34,045 nt of DNA from Demequina mangrovi (GCF_000759715.1 NZ_BBLU01000021.1:1-34045), one strand, 5' to 3'. Positions 23,085-31,239 are shown, numbered from the stretch's first letter. Notes: generated by a model from the sequence alone, not told the origin. Made by a program: numbers and translations.

Positions 23085-23857
23085 ACGAGAACGTGCACGC
23101 CCTCATCGGCGCCTACGCGGTGGACGCGGTGTCCCCCGCCGAGCGCGTCGAGTTCGAGGCGCACCTGGGCGCATGCGACGACTGCTCGGTCGAGCTGGTC
23201 GGCATGCGCGAGGCCGCGGCGGTGCTCGCCGAGGCGGAGGCGGTCGCGCCGCCCGCCTCGCTCAAGGGCCGCGTGATGGAGAGCATCGCGCAGACCCCGC
23301 AGCTCGCGCCCCTCACGTCGGACGATGCGGCGTCACCCGACGCCGACCCCGCCAGCACCGTGCCCGCCGAGGGGGCACCGTCGGCGGTCCCCCTCGCATC
23401 GTCCCGCAAGCGGCTGTGGCCGCGCCTCGCGCTCGCGGCGGCCTCGGCCGCGGTGCTCGCGGTGGGCGGGCTCGTGGGCTCGTCGCTGGTGGAGCGCCGC
23501 CAGGACGACCTCGCGCTCGAGAAGGACGTGATGATGGTGACGAGCGCGCCGGACGCGCACTCGATGGACCTGGGGCTCGGCACCGCGCACCTCGTGGTGA
23601 GCGAGAAGATGGAGTCCGTGGTCGCGATGGGCGACGACTGCCCCCATCCCAAGGACGGCATGTCCTACCAGCTGTGGCTGGTGATGGACGACGGCACCAA
23701 GGAGGCCGGGCCCACGTTCATGCCGGACGAGGACGGCACCTTCATGGCGATCATGGAGATGGACATGGAGGGCGCCGCCGCGATCGCGGTGACCGAGGAG
23801 CCGATGGGAGGCTCGGCCGAGCCGACGTCGGCGGAGGTCGCGGTCGTCGAGCTCTGA
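23081..23857 (+). CDS. rskA: Anti-sigma-K factor RskA
   Basis: A 258-residue membrane anti-sigma factor. The N-terminal zinc-binding anti-sigma domain has H28-xxx-C32-xx-C35 (AHLGACDDC); a Pro/Ala linker, one helix (about 113-135) and an outer RskA domain (about 140-258, with MSYQLWLVMDDG) follow. The outer domain is unusually rich in Met (VMMV, HSM, EKMESV, IMEMDMEG) and has one Cys in DDCPHP. It would hold SigK at the membrane until proteolysis frees it. The overlap with sigK is ATGA. Its Met-rich ectodomain matches the Met-rich lipoprotein in the same operon. Confidence 0.9.
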   Translation: MNENVHALIGAYAVDAVSPAERVEFEAHLGACDDCSVELVGMREAAAVLAEAEAVAPPASLKGRVMESIAQTPQLAPLTSDDAASPDADPASTVPAEGAPSAVPLASSRKRLWPRLALAAASAAVLAVGGLVGSSLVERRQDDLALEKDVMMVTSAPDAHSMDLGLGTAHLVVSEKMESVVAMGDDCPHPKDGMSYQLWLVMDDGTKEAGPTFMPDEDGTFMAIMEMDMEGAAAIAVTEEPMGGSAEPTSAEVAVVEL

Positions 23858-23869
23858 GCCCGACGCGCT

Positions 23870-23886
23870 CTGAGGCGGCGCCTCAG
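23870..23886. terminator. Terminator between convergent rskA and antiporter
   Basis: CTGAGGC-GGC-GCCTCAG is a perfect 7-bp stem with a 3-nt loop. It overlaps the stop codon of the antiporter gene and follows rskA by 12 nt, so it could serve both strands. Confidence 0.5.
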
Positions 23887-25583
23887 TCGTCGCCCTCGGG
23901 GTGGTCGGCGCGGAGCTGGAGCGAGATCTGCTCGGCGTCGAGGATGCCGAGCGCGTCACCGAGGGCCTCCGAGCCGAAGGTGCCGACCGCGCGCGCCTCG
24001 AGCAGGCGCGCGCGCTGCGCGTCGATGATCGCGAGCCGCAGGTCGTAGAACCGCTCGCCGTGATGGACCGTCTCCTCGTCCTCGGCCCGCGCGTGCGCCA
24101 TCGCGCGGCGCACCGCGTCGACCACCTCGGGCGGGTACGAGGCGCCGCGGGCCTCGGGCTGCTCGGCGTCCGCGAGCACCGTGTCGGCGACGCCGGCGAG
24201 AAGGTCGCGCAGCTCGGCCCGCTCGCGCTCGTCGTGCACGGACTCCCCCGCGATGCCCAGCCGCTGGGTCACCCACGGCAGCGTCGCGCCCTGCGACATG
24301 AGCGAGCCGACCGCGACCACGAACGCGATGAGCACCATCGTCGACCGCAGCGGCGTGTCGGACGGCAGCGTCTGCGCCGCCGCGACGGTGATCGCGCCGC
24401 GCATGCCCGCCCACACGAGCACGCCGCCCTCGCGCCAGCCGAGCGGCCGCTGCTCGAGGTAGTCGGCGTAGGCCGAATGCTGCTCGACGCGTCGCGCGAC
24501 AGCCTCGCGGTGCGCGGGGTCCGGATGCGCCTCCGCCTCCGCGGCGAGCCCCTCCACATGCTCGTGGCGCGCTCGCACGCGCCGCGCGCGCCGCCCGGCC
24601 GCGAGCACCAGCGGGGCGACGTAGGCGATGCGGATGAGCAGCACGAGCCCGAGCGCGGCGAGCCCGAGCCACAGCGCGAACCACACCGAGCCGTGGGTCT
24701 CCTCGACGTCCTCGACGAGGGTGAGCAGCTCGAGGCCGAGCAGCAGGAACACCACGCCCTCGAGCAGCAGCTCCGCGGTGCGCCAGTTGGTGCGTTCGGA
24801 GATGCGGTCGGCGGGGCGCAGGTACAGCGGCGCGCGATAGCCGGCGACGAGGCCTGCGACCACGGCGGCGACGAGGCCCGAGGCGCCGAGGAGCTCGGCC
24901 GGCACGGCCGCGGCGAAGGGCGCGACGAAGCTGATCGCGGTGCTGTTCGCGGCGCCGGGCACCCAGCGGCGCAGGCGCACGTTGAGCTCGCCGGTCACCA
25001 GGCCGATGATGACCGCGATCACCACCGCCGAGGCGAAGTCCCACGTCGCCTGCGCGAGGCCCATCGAGGCGCCGGCGGCGGCGACGGCGGTGCGCATCGT
25101 CACCAGGGCCGTCGCGTCGTTGAACATCGACTCGGCCTCGAGCACCGTGACGATGCGTGGGCTCACCCCCATCTTGCGGATGATCTGCACCGCGACCGCG
25201 TCGGTGGGGCTCACCACGGCGCCGAGCGCCGCGCCGAGCGCGAAGCCGATGCCCGGGATCATCGCCATGAAGAACAGGCCCATGAGCGCCGAGCTGAGGA
25301 GCACCAGGACGATCGACAGCGAGCTGATCGAGCGGAAGTCGCGTCTGAACTCGGTCGAGGGCAGGTTGACGGCCGCGGAGTACAGCAGGGGCGGGATGAT
25401 GCCGAGCAGGATGAACTCGGACTCGACCTCGATCTCGGGCATCCCGGGGATGAAGCTGACCGCGACGCCGAGCGAGACGAGCAGCAGCGGCGCCGCGACC
25501 CCGACCCGCGGCGCGATCGAGTGGACCGCCACGATCGCGATGACCGCGACCACGCCGATGAGCAGCACCTCGTCGATCCCCAC
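23883..25583 (-). CDS. CPA1-family Na+/H+ antiporter
   Basis: A 566-residue protein of the NhaP/CPA1 monovalent cation:proton antiporter family. About twelve helices span residues 5-400, with the family motifs VVSPTDAVAV and ESMFNDATALV (the pair containing the ion-binding Asp) and LLLEGVVFLLLGLEL. After a hydrophilic loop and the last helices (GGVLVWAGMRGAITVAAAQTLP, a conserved motif) there is a cytoplasmic tail of about 130 charged residues. The GTG at 25583 has GGGAGGT upstream and begins directly with the first helix; the longer frame upstream has no support. It exports Na+ or K+ for H+ in pH and salt control. Confidence 0.92.
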   Translation of the reverse strand: MGIDEVLLIGVVAVIAIVAVHSIAPRVGVAAPLLLVSLGVAVSFIPGMPEIEVESEFILLGIIPPLLYSAAVNLPSTEFRRDFRSISSLSIVLVLLSSALMGLFFMAMIPGIGFALGAALGAVVSPTDAVAVQIIRKMGVSPRIVTVLEAESMFNDATALVTMRTAVAAAGASMGLAQATWDFASAVVIAVIIGLVTGELNVRLRRWVPGAANSTAISFVAPFAAAVPAELLGASGLVAAVVAGLVAGYRAPLYLRPADRISERTNWRTAELLLEGVVFLLLGLELLTLVEDVEETHGSVWFALWLGLAALGLVLLIRIAYVAPLVLAAGRRARRVRARHEHVEGLAAEAEAHPDPAHREAVARRVEQHSAYADYLEQRPLGWREGGVLVWAGMRGAITVAAAQTLPSDTPLRSTMVLIAFVVAVGSLMSQGATLPWVTQRLGIAGESVHDERERAELRDLLAGVADTVLADAEQPEARGASYPPEVVDAVRRAMAHARAEDEETVHHGERFYDLRLAIIDAQRARLLEARAVGTFGSEALGDALGILDAEQISLQLRADHPEGDD

Positions 25584-25641
25584 GCGACCTCCCTGGAACG
25601 GAGCGGCATCCGACGGTCTCAGACAACCACCTCGACACCCC

Positions 25642-25660
25642 GTCGCGCGACCGGCGCGAC
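25642..25660. promoter_or_regulatory. Dyad in the antiporter / hydrolase divergent region
   Basis: GTCGCGC-GACCG-GCGCGAC is a 7-bp inverted repeat in the 118-nt gap between the two divergent genes; GTCGCGCG recurs directly after it. It may be an operator. No clear -10 or -35 boxes are seen here. Confidence 0.25.
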
Positions 25661-25701
25661 GCTGGGGTCGCGCGGACACGCTCGCAGCGAGAGACTGAGG
25701 C

Positions 25702-26295
25702 ATGGCCGAGATTCTGCTGTTCCACCACGCGAAGGGGCTCACCGAGGGGCTCCTGTCCTTCGCCGACCGCCTCCGTGCGAACGGTCACACGGTCCACTGC
25801 CCCGACTGCTACGCGGGCGCCACCTTCGACAACATCGACGAGGGCGTCGCGTACGCCCAGCGCATCGGGCACGATGCGCTCCAGGAGGCCGCGCATTCCG
25901 CGGCCCGCCGCCACCGCGACGCGGATGTGGTGATCGGCTACTCGCTCGGCGCGATGCAGGCCCAGCTGCTCGCGCAGGACCGCCGGCGCTTCCGCGCGTG
26001 CCTGCTCGTGGGCGGCGCGCTGCCGCCGGCCGCGCTCGGCGGGGTGTGGCGGCACGAGGTCGCGCTGCAGATCCACGTCGCGGATCCCGACGAGTGGGTC
26101 GAGCCGACCGAGATCGACGCCCTGCTCTATCACGCGCCCCACGCGCGCATCTACCGGTACGCGGGCAAGAAGCACCTGTTCATGGACGAGTCGCTGCCCG
26201 ACTACGACGCGGACGCCGCGGACCAGTTCGAGGACCGCGCCACCGCATGGCTCGCGGACCTCGACGAGCACCAGCGCTCGCGCCAGATGGCGTAG
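25702..26295 (+). CDS. Dienelactone-hydrolase-family alpha/beta hydrolase
   Basis: A 197-residue cytosolic alpha/beta hydrolase. The nucleophile elbow is GYSLG (Ser in place of the Cys of true dienelactone hydrolases), the acid is probably in HVADPDEW and the His in KKHLFMDESLPDYD. The opening EILLFHHAKGLTEGLLSFADRLRANGHTVHCPDCY fits the family well. The substrate is unknown. It stands alone, divergent from the antiporter, and ends in a shared terminator with the DUF6226-like gene. The start has GAGG immediately before it with poor spacing, so a start a few codons away cannot be excluded, though the family N-terminus supports 25702. Confidence 0.85.
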   Translation: MAEILLFHHAKGLTEGLLSFADRLRANGHTVHCPDCYAGATFDNIDEGVAYAQRIGHDALQEAAHSAARRHRDADVVIGYSLGAMQAQLLAQDRRRFRACLLVGGALPPAALGGVWRHEVALQIHVADPDEWVEPTEIDALLYHAPHARIYRYAGKKHLFMDESLPDYDADAADQFEDRATAWLADLDEHQRSRQMA

Positions 26296-26304
26296 GCGGC
26301 TCCC

Positions 26305-26336
26305 GCGCCTCGTGACGCCGGGGAGGCGTCAGGCGC
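26305..26336. terminator. Bidirectional terminator, bulged long hairpin
   Basis: TGACGCC (26313-26319) pairs with GGCGTCA (26325-26331) around GGGGA, and after a 3-nt bulge GCGCC (26305-26309) pairs with GGCGC (26332-26336). It lies between two converging genes and covers the stop codon of the DUF6226-like gene. Confidence 0.6.
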
Positions 26337-27105
26337 TGCGCAGCAGCTTCTTCACGCGCTCGAGCGCGGCGTCGAGCACGGCCTCGCGCTCCTCGCGGGT
26401 CCACAGGCGCATCGGCTCCGGCTCGCGCTCCCAGGCGCCGTCGGCATCGTCCCGACGCGGGGGCCACGGCATCCAGCGCTCGCCGTGACGCTCGCGCTGG
26501 CTCTGCTTGAGCGCCTCGATGCGCTTCTTGTCGGCGGCGTGGCGCGGCTCGCGGCTGTAGCTCGCGCCGTCCTCGCCGCCGCTGATGGTGATCTCGATGC
26601 CGTCGGTCCAGGTGTAGCGCTCCTGGAAGCGACCCTGCGCGACCGACAGGACCAGGTCCTCGAGCAGCGCGGCGCTGTCCTCGAGGGACTCGTCGCATGC
26701 GTCGCAGCCGCAGGCCGGGACCCGCTCGTCGCCCGCGGCGCCCATCGCGACCACGATCCCCGGGAAGTCGGTCTCCGCGATCACGAGCGGCGCGCATGCA
26801 TCGTGACGCGGCAGCAGCGTGGTGGTGCGGACGATGGCCACCTGGCCGTGCTCGTGGCGGCGCACCGTGTCCGGGGCGTCGGCGGGCATGCCCTCCGTGC
26901 GGCGCACGTCGACGTCGTAGGTCTCCTCGAGGTACGCGACCAGCGCGTCGGCGACCTGCGTCAGCGGCGCGAAGCGCTCGGGGTGGCGCGTCCGCGAGTA
27001 GGTGCGCTCGGGCGCCCCGTCGACACCCCAGCGGGAGCCGTAGGGGATCGGTTCGCCGTCTGCGTCGGTGAAGACGAGGTCGGGCAGCGTGGGCCTCTCG
27101 TACAC
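26329..27105 (-). CDS. DUF6226-like protein
   Basis: A 258-residue cytosolic protein of unknown function. By recollection it fits an actinobacterial family annotated DUF6226: the opening ERPTLPDLVFTDADGEPI, YGSRWG, TYSRTRHPERFAPLTQVADALVAYLEETYDV and a Cys-rich loop CGCDACDE that could bind a metal, then LVLSVAQGRFQERYTWTDG. The C-terminal third is charged, with a coiled stretch RIEALKQSQRERHGERW. The GTG at 27105 is 7 nt behind a TAGGGT box and has no Shine-Dalgarno sequence; the frame stays open upstream, through the YbaK gene's other frame. It ends at a strong shared terminator. Confidence 0.75.
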   Translation of the reverse strand: MYERPTLPDLVFTDADGEPIPYGSRWGVDGAPERTYSRTRHPERFAPLTQVADALVAYLEETYDVDVRRTEGMPADAPDTVRRHEHGQVAIVRTTTLLPRHDACAPLVIAETDFPGIVVAMGAAGDERVPACGCDACDESLEDSAALLEDLVLSVAQGRFQERYTWTDGIEITISGGEDGASYSREPRHAADKKRIEALKQSQRERHGERWMPWPPRRDDADGAWEREPEPMRLWTREEREAVLDAALERVKKLLRSA

Positions 27106-27112
27106 GTGCGAC

Positions 27113-27118
27113 ACCCTA
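27113..27118 (-). promoter_or_regulatory. -10 box TAGGGT, leaderless-type
   Basis: On the minus strand TAGGGT ends 7 nt before the GTG at 27105. The box lies in the short gap behind the YbaK gene, so the DUF6226-like gene may be transcribed on its own. Confidence 0.45.
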
Positions 27119-27125
27119 CAAGGGG

Positions 27126-27635
27126 TCAGCCTCCACGGGGAGCGAGCACCTCGGTCACGTCGGCGATTCGAGCGTCCAGCACCTCGACCAGCTGCTGCGG
27201 ATCCACGGTCGCGGCGACGCCGTGCGCGCCCGCGCCGATCGACACCGGGCCCTCGCGGGAGACGATGAGCGCGTCGGCGATCACGGGCCACGGCGCGCCG
27301 GTCGCGGGGTCGGGGCGCGAGCCGAAGGGCGTGATGGTGCCGCGCTCGTAGCCGGTGACCTCCCGCGCGACGTCCTTGTCCGGCATCGAGATGCGGTTGA
27401 CGCCGAGCAGGGCGCGCAGCTTGGGCCAGCTGATCTCGCGGTCGCCCGGCACGAGCACGAAGAGATGCTCCCCCTCGGCGCGGCGGACCACCAGGGTCTT
27501 GAGGATCTGACGCGGCTCGAGACCGCGCACCTCGGCCGCCTCCTCGAGCGACCGGACGGGTCCGTGCACGGTGATCTCGACGTCGATCCCGGTGTCCGCG
27601 AGCGCGCGGACGGCAGGGGTGTCGGGCGTGCCCAT
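27126..27635 (-). CDS. YbaK/EbsC-family aminoacyl-tRNA deacylase
   Basis: A 169-residue cytosolic protein of the YbaK/ProX editing superfamily, which removes wrong amino acids from tRNA (Cys-tRNA(Pro), Ala-tRNA(Pro) and others). The probable catalytic Lys is K46 in QILKTLVV, and the central GDREISWPKLRALLG, the IGAGAHG loop near the end and overall length agree. It lacks any tRNA-synthetase domain, so it is a free-standing trans-editing form; which mischarged tRNA it takes is not visible. Its ATG shares a base with the upstream stop codon (TGATG), so translation is coupled to the GlcG-like protein. Confidence 0.9.
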   Translation of the reverse strand: MGTPDTPAVRALADTGIDVEITVHGPVRSLEEAAEVRGLEPRQILKTLVVRRAEGEHLFVLVPGDREISWPKLRALLGVNRISMPDKDVAREVTGYERGTITPFGSRPDPATGAPWPVIADALIVSREGPVSIGAGAHGVAATVDPQQLVEVLDARIADVTEVLAPRGG

Positions 27636-28096
27636 CAGGCGCCCAGATACCGGGTGCCGGTCGCATCCGGGCCGTGCGGCGACACGAACGCGAGCCTCGC
27701 GATGCCGCGCACCGCGGCGATGAACCACTCGGCGATCATCTCGTCCGCCTCGCCCTCGACCCCGGAGAAGGCGACGACCAGCCCGTGACGCACCACGCCG
27801 CCCGGGTACACGATGTCGCCTGCCGTGTAGAGGTGGGGCGCGTCCATGCGCACCCGCGAGGTGTCGAGCCCGGCCCGCTCCGCGACCTTGGCCTTCGCGA
27901 CCGCATAGCCGTAGGTCTTGTCCTCGGTGTCGCCGATGGAGCCCGACCACAGCATCGTGCCGGGCCGTGCCGGGTCCATCACCACCAGGTCTCCCACCGC
28001 GTCGCGGATCACGCCGCGGGCGGCGGCCGTCGCGATCGCGGGCTTCACGAGCTCCCACGCCTGCGCGCAGATCTCAGGGGTCAGGCCGACGAACAT
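27635..28096 (-). CDS. Uncharacterised protein, GlcG/HbpS-like fold suspected
   Basis: A 153-residue cytosolic protein I do not recognise with certainty. Its layout, an N-terminal helix (AQAWELVKPAIATAAARG), a beta stretch (DLVVMDPARPGTMLWSG), a helix KTYGYAVAKAKVAERAG and a glycine-rich strand VRHGLVVAFSGVEGEADEMIAEWFI, recalls GlcG/HbpS (DUF336) proteins, but the resemblance is weak. The ATG at 28096 has GGAGGGA 6 nt upstream. A TAGCGT box (28133-28128) lies 31 nt before it. The last base of its stop is the first base of the YbaK start, so the two proteins are made together. Confidence 0.65.
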   Translation of the reverse strand: MFVGLTPEICAQAWELVKPAIATAAARGVIRDAVGDLVVMDPARPGTMLWSGSIGDTEDKTYGYAVAKAKVAERAGLDTSRVRMDAPHLYTAGDIVYPGGVVRHGLVVAFSGVEGEADEMIAEWFIAAVRGIARLAFVSPHGPDATGTRYLGA

Positions 28097-28127
28097 TCGA
28101 GTCCCTCCTCGCACCGGGTCCGGGACC

Positions 28128-28133
28128 ACGCTA
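28128..28133 (-). promoter_or_regulatory. -10 box TAGCGT of the GlcG-like / YbaK operon
   Basis: On the minus strand TAGCGT lies 31 nt before the ATG at 28096, and a Shine-Dalgarno sequence lies between. It would give an ordinary short leader. Confidence 0.4.
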
Positions 28134-28163
28134 GCGCGCCGGCGGTCACCCCGAAGCGCCTGT

Positions 28164-28574
28164 TCAGCGCGTCATCGACTGCTGGAACTCCAGCAGCGCG
28201 GGGCCGTCGTAGGTGAGCATCGCGGGCGGCGCGGGGAGGGGGGCGAAGAACCCCTCGGAGAACTCGGTCGCGCCCTGGACCGCAGACGTCCCGGTCGCGA
28301 AGGCCGGGGTCGCGGTGCCGACGTACCAGCCGGCGAACGCGTCGACCGCCTGGCCGACCACGCCGGCGCTCAGCACCCACCACATCCCGTACGCGATCGC
28401 GGCACCCGCGACCGCCTGGACGAGCACGTCGAACCACGCGATGCCGCGGCCGCTCGCGACGGCCGTCGCGTCCCGCGCGGGACGTCGGACGCCGGCCCAG
28501 GCGCGCACCTCCGGCAGGAGCGTCCGTCCGCGGCGTGAGCTCCAGGAGCCGACTGAGATGTGTGGAACTGTCAC
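28164..28574 (-). CDS. Hypothetical single- or two-pass membrane protein
   Basis: A 136-residue protein with no recognised family. An Arg-rich N-terminal region (about 45 residues) precedes a hydrophobic helix (VLVQAVAGAAIAYGMWWVLS, about 50-69) and a weaker hydrophobic stretch (GQAVDAFAGWYVG). The C-terminal part is probably outside and contains FFAPLPAPP. The GTG start at 28574 follows GAGAGAGGGG with good spacing. The gene is divergent from the acetyltransferase gene across an AT-richer 200-nt region. Good Shine-Dalgarno sequence and codon use support a real gene; function is not visible. Confidence 0.6.
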   Translation of the reverse strand: MTVPHISVGSWSSRRGRTLLPEVRAWAGVRRPARDATAVASGRGIAWFDVLVQAVAGAAIAYGMWWVLSAGVVGQAVDAFAGWYVGTATPAFATGTSAVQGATEFSEGFFAPLPAPPAMLTYDGPALLEFQQSMTR

Positions 28575-28662
28575 TTTTACCCCTCTCTCAGTTCACTGTC
28601 TCGGCGCACTTCCTGCAACCGGAGCGAGGTGACGTTCATTTCAATCTCAGGTAAAGACGCGG

Positions 28663-28681
28663 CCAACGCGTGAAACGTTGG
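28663..28681. promoter_or_regulatory. Dyad CCAACG-N7-CGTTGG in divergent promoter region
   Basis: A 6-bp inverted repeat with a 7-nt centre in the 200-nt intergenic region 28575-28774, whose base composition (many A/T, with TTCATTTCAATC and GGTAAAG before it) differs from the rest. It could be an operator for one or both divergent genes. No RNA gene is evident here. Confidence 0.3.
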
Positions 28682-28774
28682 GTCAAGCCTTCGCCCCTGC
28701 AGAGGCGCTCCCCTTCCGCGCCGCCGCGCGGCGCGGCATGATCGGGGAAGGCGACGTTGAGGGGGCGATCGACG

Positions 28775-29353
28775 GTGGACGAGGACGTACGGACGCAGCC
28801 GCCCGTGATCCCGCTGGCGGACGCGCCGGGCGAGCGGGCCGCGTGGGGGCGCTCCCCCGCCGTGATCGCCGCGTGGATGCTGGTCGAGTGGCTGCTGGTC
28901 ACCAACGCGCTGCAGCCGTCGTCGCGCCTGCGCGTCGCGGCGCTGCGGGCCTTCGGCGCGACCATCGGCGACGGCGTGGTGTTCCGCCAGCGCACGCGCG
29001 TCAAGCTGCCGTGGAGGCTCGAGATCGGCGACCACTGCTGGATCGGCGAGGGCGTGTGGATCCACAACCAGGACCAGGTGACCATCGGGCACGATGCCGT
29101 GGTGTCCCAGGACACGATGCTCACCACCGGCAGCCACGCGCACCGGCGCGACATGGCGCTCATCACGCGGCCGCTGGTGATCGAGCCCGGGGTCTGGGTG
29201 ACCTCGCGCTGCATCGTCACGGGCGGGGTCACGCTCGGGCGCTCCTGCCTGGTCGGGCCCGGCAGCGTGGTGTCGCGCGACGTGGCGCCCGGCCGCATCG
29301 TCGCCGGCAACCCCGCTCAGGACGCCGGGGCCCGCTTCGGCGAGGAGGCGTAG
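28775..29353 (+). CDS. WcaF-like hexapeptide-repeat acetyltransferase
   Basis: A 192-residue left-handed beta-helix acetyltransferase of the WcaF/NodL type, expected to put acetyl groups on sugars of surface polysaccharides using acetyl-CoA. The N-terminal part (AAWMLVEWLLVTNALQPSSRLRVAALRAFGA) is the family helix; the coils follow with IGDGVVFRQRTRVKLPWRLEIGDHCWIGEGVWIHNQDQVTIGHDAVVSQDT and the loop TTGSHAHRRD with the catalytic His. The closing VVSRDVAPGRIVAGNPA is standard. GTG 28775 has GAGGGGG 9 nt upstream; the TTG at 28757 is a weaker alternative. Its stop codon is directly followed by the glpK stop on the other strand. No other polysaccharide genes are adjacent. Confidence 0.88.
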   Translation: MDEDVRTQPPVIPLADAPGERAAWGRSPAVIAAWMLVEWLLVTNALQPSSRLRVAALRAFGATIGDGVVFRQRTRVKLPWRLEIGDHCWIGEGVWIHNQDQVTIGHDAVVSQDTMLTTGSHAHRRDMALITRPLVIEPGVWVTSRCIVTGGVTLGRSCLVGPGSVVSRDVAPGRIVAGNPAQDAGARFGEEA

Positions 29354-30871
29354 CTACTCGTCGACGTCCTCGTCGACCCAGTCGAGCGAGCGCGCGACAG
29401 CCTTGCGCCAGTTCCGGTAGAGCCGCTCCGCCTCGCGGCGGGGCATGAGCGGACCCCAGCGGCGGTCCTCGTGCCAGTGGTCGCGCAGCTCGTCGAGGTC
29501 GCGCCAGTAGCCCGTCGCGAGCCCGGCCGCATGCGCCGCGCCCAGCGCGGTCGCCTCGGTGACCTCGGGCCGGACCACGTCGAGCCCCAGGACGTCGGCC
29601 ATGAACTGCATCAGCAGGTTGTCCACCGCCATGCCGCCGTCGACGTTGAGGGCCTGGAGCGGCAGCCCCGCATCGGCCTCGCCCGCCGCGACCACGTCGC
29701 GGGTCTGGAACACCGTCGCCTCGAGCGCGGCGCGCGCGAGGTGGGCCTTGGTGACGAACTGCGTGAGGCCCACCACGGTGCCGCGCGCGTCGGGCCGCCA
29801 CAGGGGCGCGAAGAGCCCCGAGAACGCCGGCACGATGTAGACGCCGCCGTTGTCGGGCACGCTCGACGCGAGCGTCTCGATGTCGCCGGACTCGTCGATG
29901 ATGCCGAGGTTGTCCCGCAGCCACTGCACCAGCGCGCCCGTCACCGCGATCGAGCCTTCGAGCGCGTACTGCGCGGGCGCATCGCCCAGCCGGTACGCGA
30001 CCGTGGTGAGCAGCCCGTTGTCGCTATGGATCACCAGGTCGCCCGTGTTGACCAGCAGGAACGCGCCCGAGCCGTACGTGCCCTTCGACTCCCCCGGGTC
30101 GAAGGCCGCCTGCCCGAACATCGCGGCCTGCTGGTCGCCGAGGATGCCCGCGAGCGGCACATCGCGCAGCAACGAGTTGGTGTGGCCCACGCCGTAGACC
30201 TCGGAGCTCGAGCGGATCTCGGGGAGCATCGCGCGCGGGATGCGGAAGGCCTCGAGCACCTCGTCGCTCCACTCGAGGGCCTGGATGTCCATGAGGAGCG
30301 TGCGCGACGCGTTGGTGACGTCGGTGACGTGGATGCCGCCCTCGACGCCACCCGTGAGGTTCCAGGCGAGCCACGTGTCGGGGGTGCCGAAGGCGAGGTG
30401 CCCGGCCTCGGCATCGTCCCGCGCCCCCGCGACGTTGTCGAGGATCCACGCGAGCTTGCTCGCGCTGAAGTAGGTCGCGAGCGGGAGCCCGGTGATGTGG
30501 CGGAAGCGGTCGACGCCGCCCTCGTCCGCGAGCACGTCGATCTCCGGCTGCGTGCGCGTGTCCTGCCACACGATCGCCGGATGCACCGGCTCGCCCGTGC
30601 GGCGGTCCCACACGATGGTGGTCTCGCGCTGGTTCGCGATGCCGAGCGCCGCGACGTCGAGCCGCGTGATGTTCGCCTGCGCGAAGGCCTCCGCGACCAC
30701 GAGCCGCGTGTGCGCCCAGATCTCGACGGGGTCGTGCTCGACCCAGCCGGCGCGCGGGAGCAGCTGACGATGCTCGCGCTGAGCCTGGGCGACGATGCTC
30801 GCGTCGCGGTCGAAGACGATGGCGCGCGTCGACGTGGTGCCCTGGTCGATCGCGAGGACGTAACGCGTCAT
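29354..30871 (-). CDS. glpK: Glycerol kinase
   Basis: A 505-residue cytosolic FGGY kinase that phosphorylates glycerol to glycerol-3-phosphate. It has the phosphate-1 motif [13 protein letters not shown] near the N-terminus, the glycerol-binding [15 protein letters not shown] and [21 protein letters not shown] in the middle and the FGGY-type signature [22 protein letters not shown] near the C-terminus. The full length is normal. ATG 30871 lies 6 nt after a TAGCGT box and lacks a Shine-Dalgarno sequence. No glpF or glpD is next to it. It meets the acetyltransferase gene tail to tail without a gap. Confidence 0.97.
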   Translation of the reverse strand: MTRYVLAIDQGTTSTRAIVFDRDASIVAQAQREHRQLLPRAGWVEHDPVEIWAHTRLVVAEAFAQANITRLDVAALGIANQRETTIVWDRRTGEPVHPAIVWQDTRTQPEIDVLADEGGVDRFRHITGLPLATYFSASKLAWILDNVAGARDDAEAGHLAFGTPDTWLAWNLTGGVEGGIHVTDVTNASRTLLMDIQALEWSDEVLEAFRIPRAMLPEIRSSSEVYGVGHTNSLLRDVPLAGILGDQQAAMFGQAAFDPGESKGTYGSGAFLLVNTGDLVIHSDNGLLTTVAYRLGDAPAQYALEGSIAVTGALVQWLRDNLGIIDESGDIETLASSVPDNGGVYIVPAFSGLFAPLWRPDARGTVVGLTQFVTKAHLARAALEATVFQTRDVVAAGEADAGLPLQALNVDGGMAVDNLLMQFMADVLGLDVVRPEVTEATALGAAHAAGLATGYWRDLDELRDHWHEDRRWGPLMPRREAERLYRNWRKAVARSLDWVDEDVDE

Positions 30872-30877
30872 GCCCTC

Positions 30878-30883
30878 ACGCTA
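30878..30883 (-). promoter_or_regulatory. -10 box TAGCGT of glpK, leaderless-type
   Basis: On the minus strand TAGCGT ends 6 nt before the glpK ATG; no Shine-Dalgarno sequence is present. Confidence 0.5.
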
Positions 30884-30933
30884 GCCAGTGCGGGCGCCGC
30901 GCGCCCGGCGTCGCGCCGATTCGCGCGCGGCGC

Positions 30934-31149
30934 CTACCAGGAGCGTCGGGACGGGCGGTACGCGCGGTAGACGCCGACGGCCCACAGCGGGACGATCACG
31001 GCGAGGGCGAGCAGGAACTGCACCGCGGACGAGCTCCAGCCGGAGCCGTCGCGGAACATCCACACGACGTAGCCCGCGACGCCCATCGCCACGAATGCGG
31101 CCAGGCTCGCGTCGATCGCCGCCCTGGTCGTGTCCTTCATGCCCTTCAC
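30934..31149 (-). CDS. Small two-helix membrane protein
   Basis: A 71-residue hypothetical protein with two hydrophobic helices (about 16-32, FVAMGVAGYVVWMF, and 42-62, VQFLLALAVIVPLWAVGVY) and a basic end YRAYRPSRRSW. The helices flank a short Gly/Ser loop (RDGSGWSSS). GTG 31149 follows GGGGGGAAG; ATG 31140 three codons later is possible. I do not recognise a family. The size, basic tail and codon pattern support a real membrane protein. Confidence 0.6.
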   Translation of the reverse strand: MKGMKDTTRAAIDASLAAFVAMGVAGYVVWMFRDGSGWSSSAVQFLLALAVIVPLWAVGVYRAYRPSRRSW

Positions 31150-31239
31150 AGCTTCCCCCCGGTCGCCTCATCGGTCGCATCGTCGGCGCGCGTCTGCGGC
31201 GCCTGTTCCAGCCTGGCGCGGGCGCGCGGGACGGCAAAG

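Noticed and set aside
23956..26271. 771-codon frame over the antiporter and hydrolase genes
   Set aside because: A shadow frame of two clear genes, Arg/Ala/Gly-rich with no membrane pattern.
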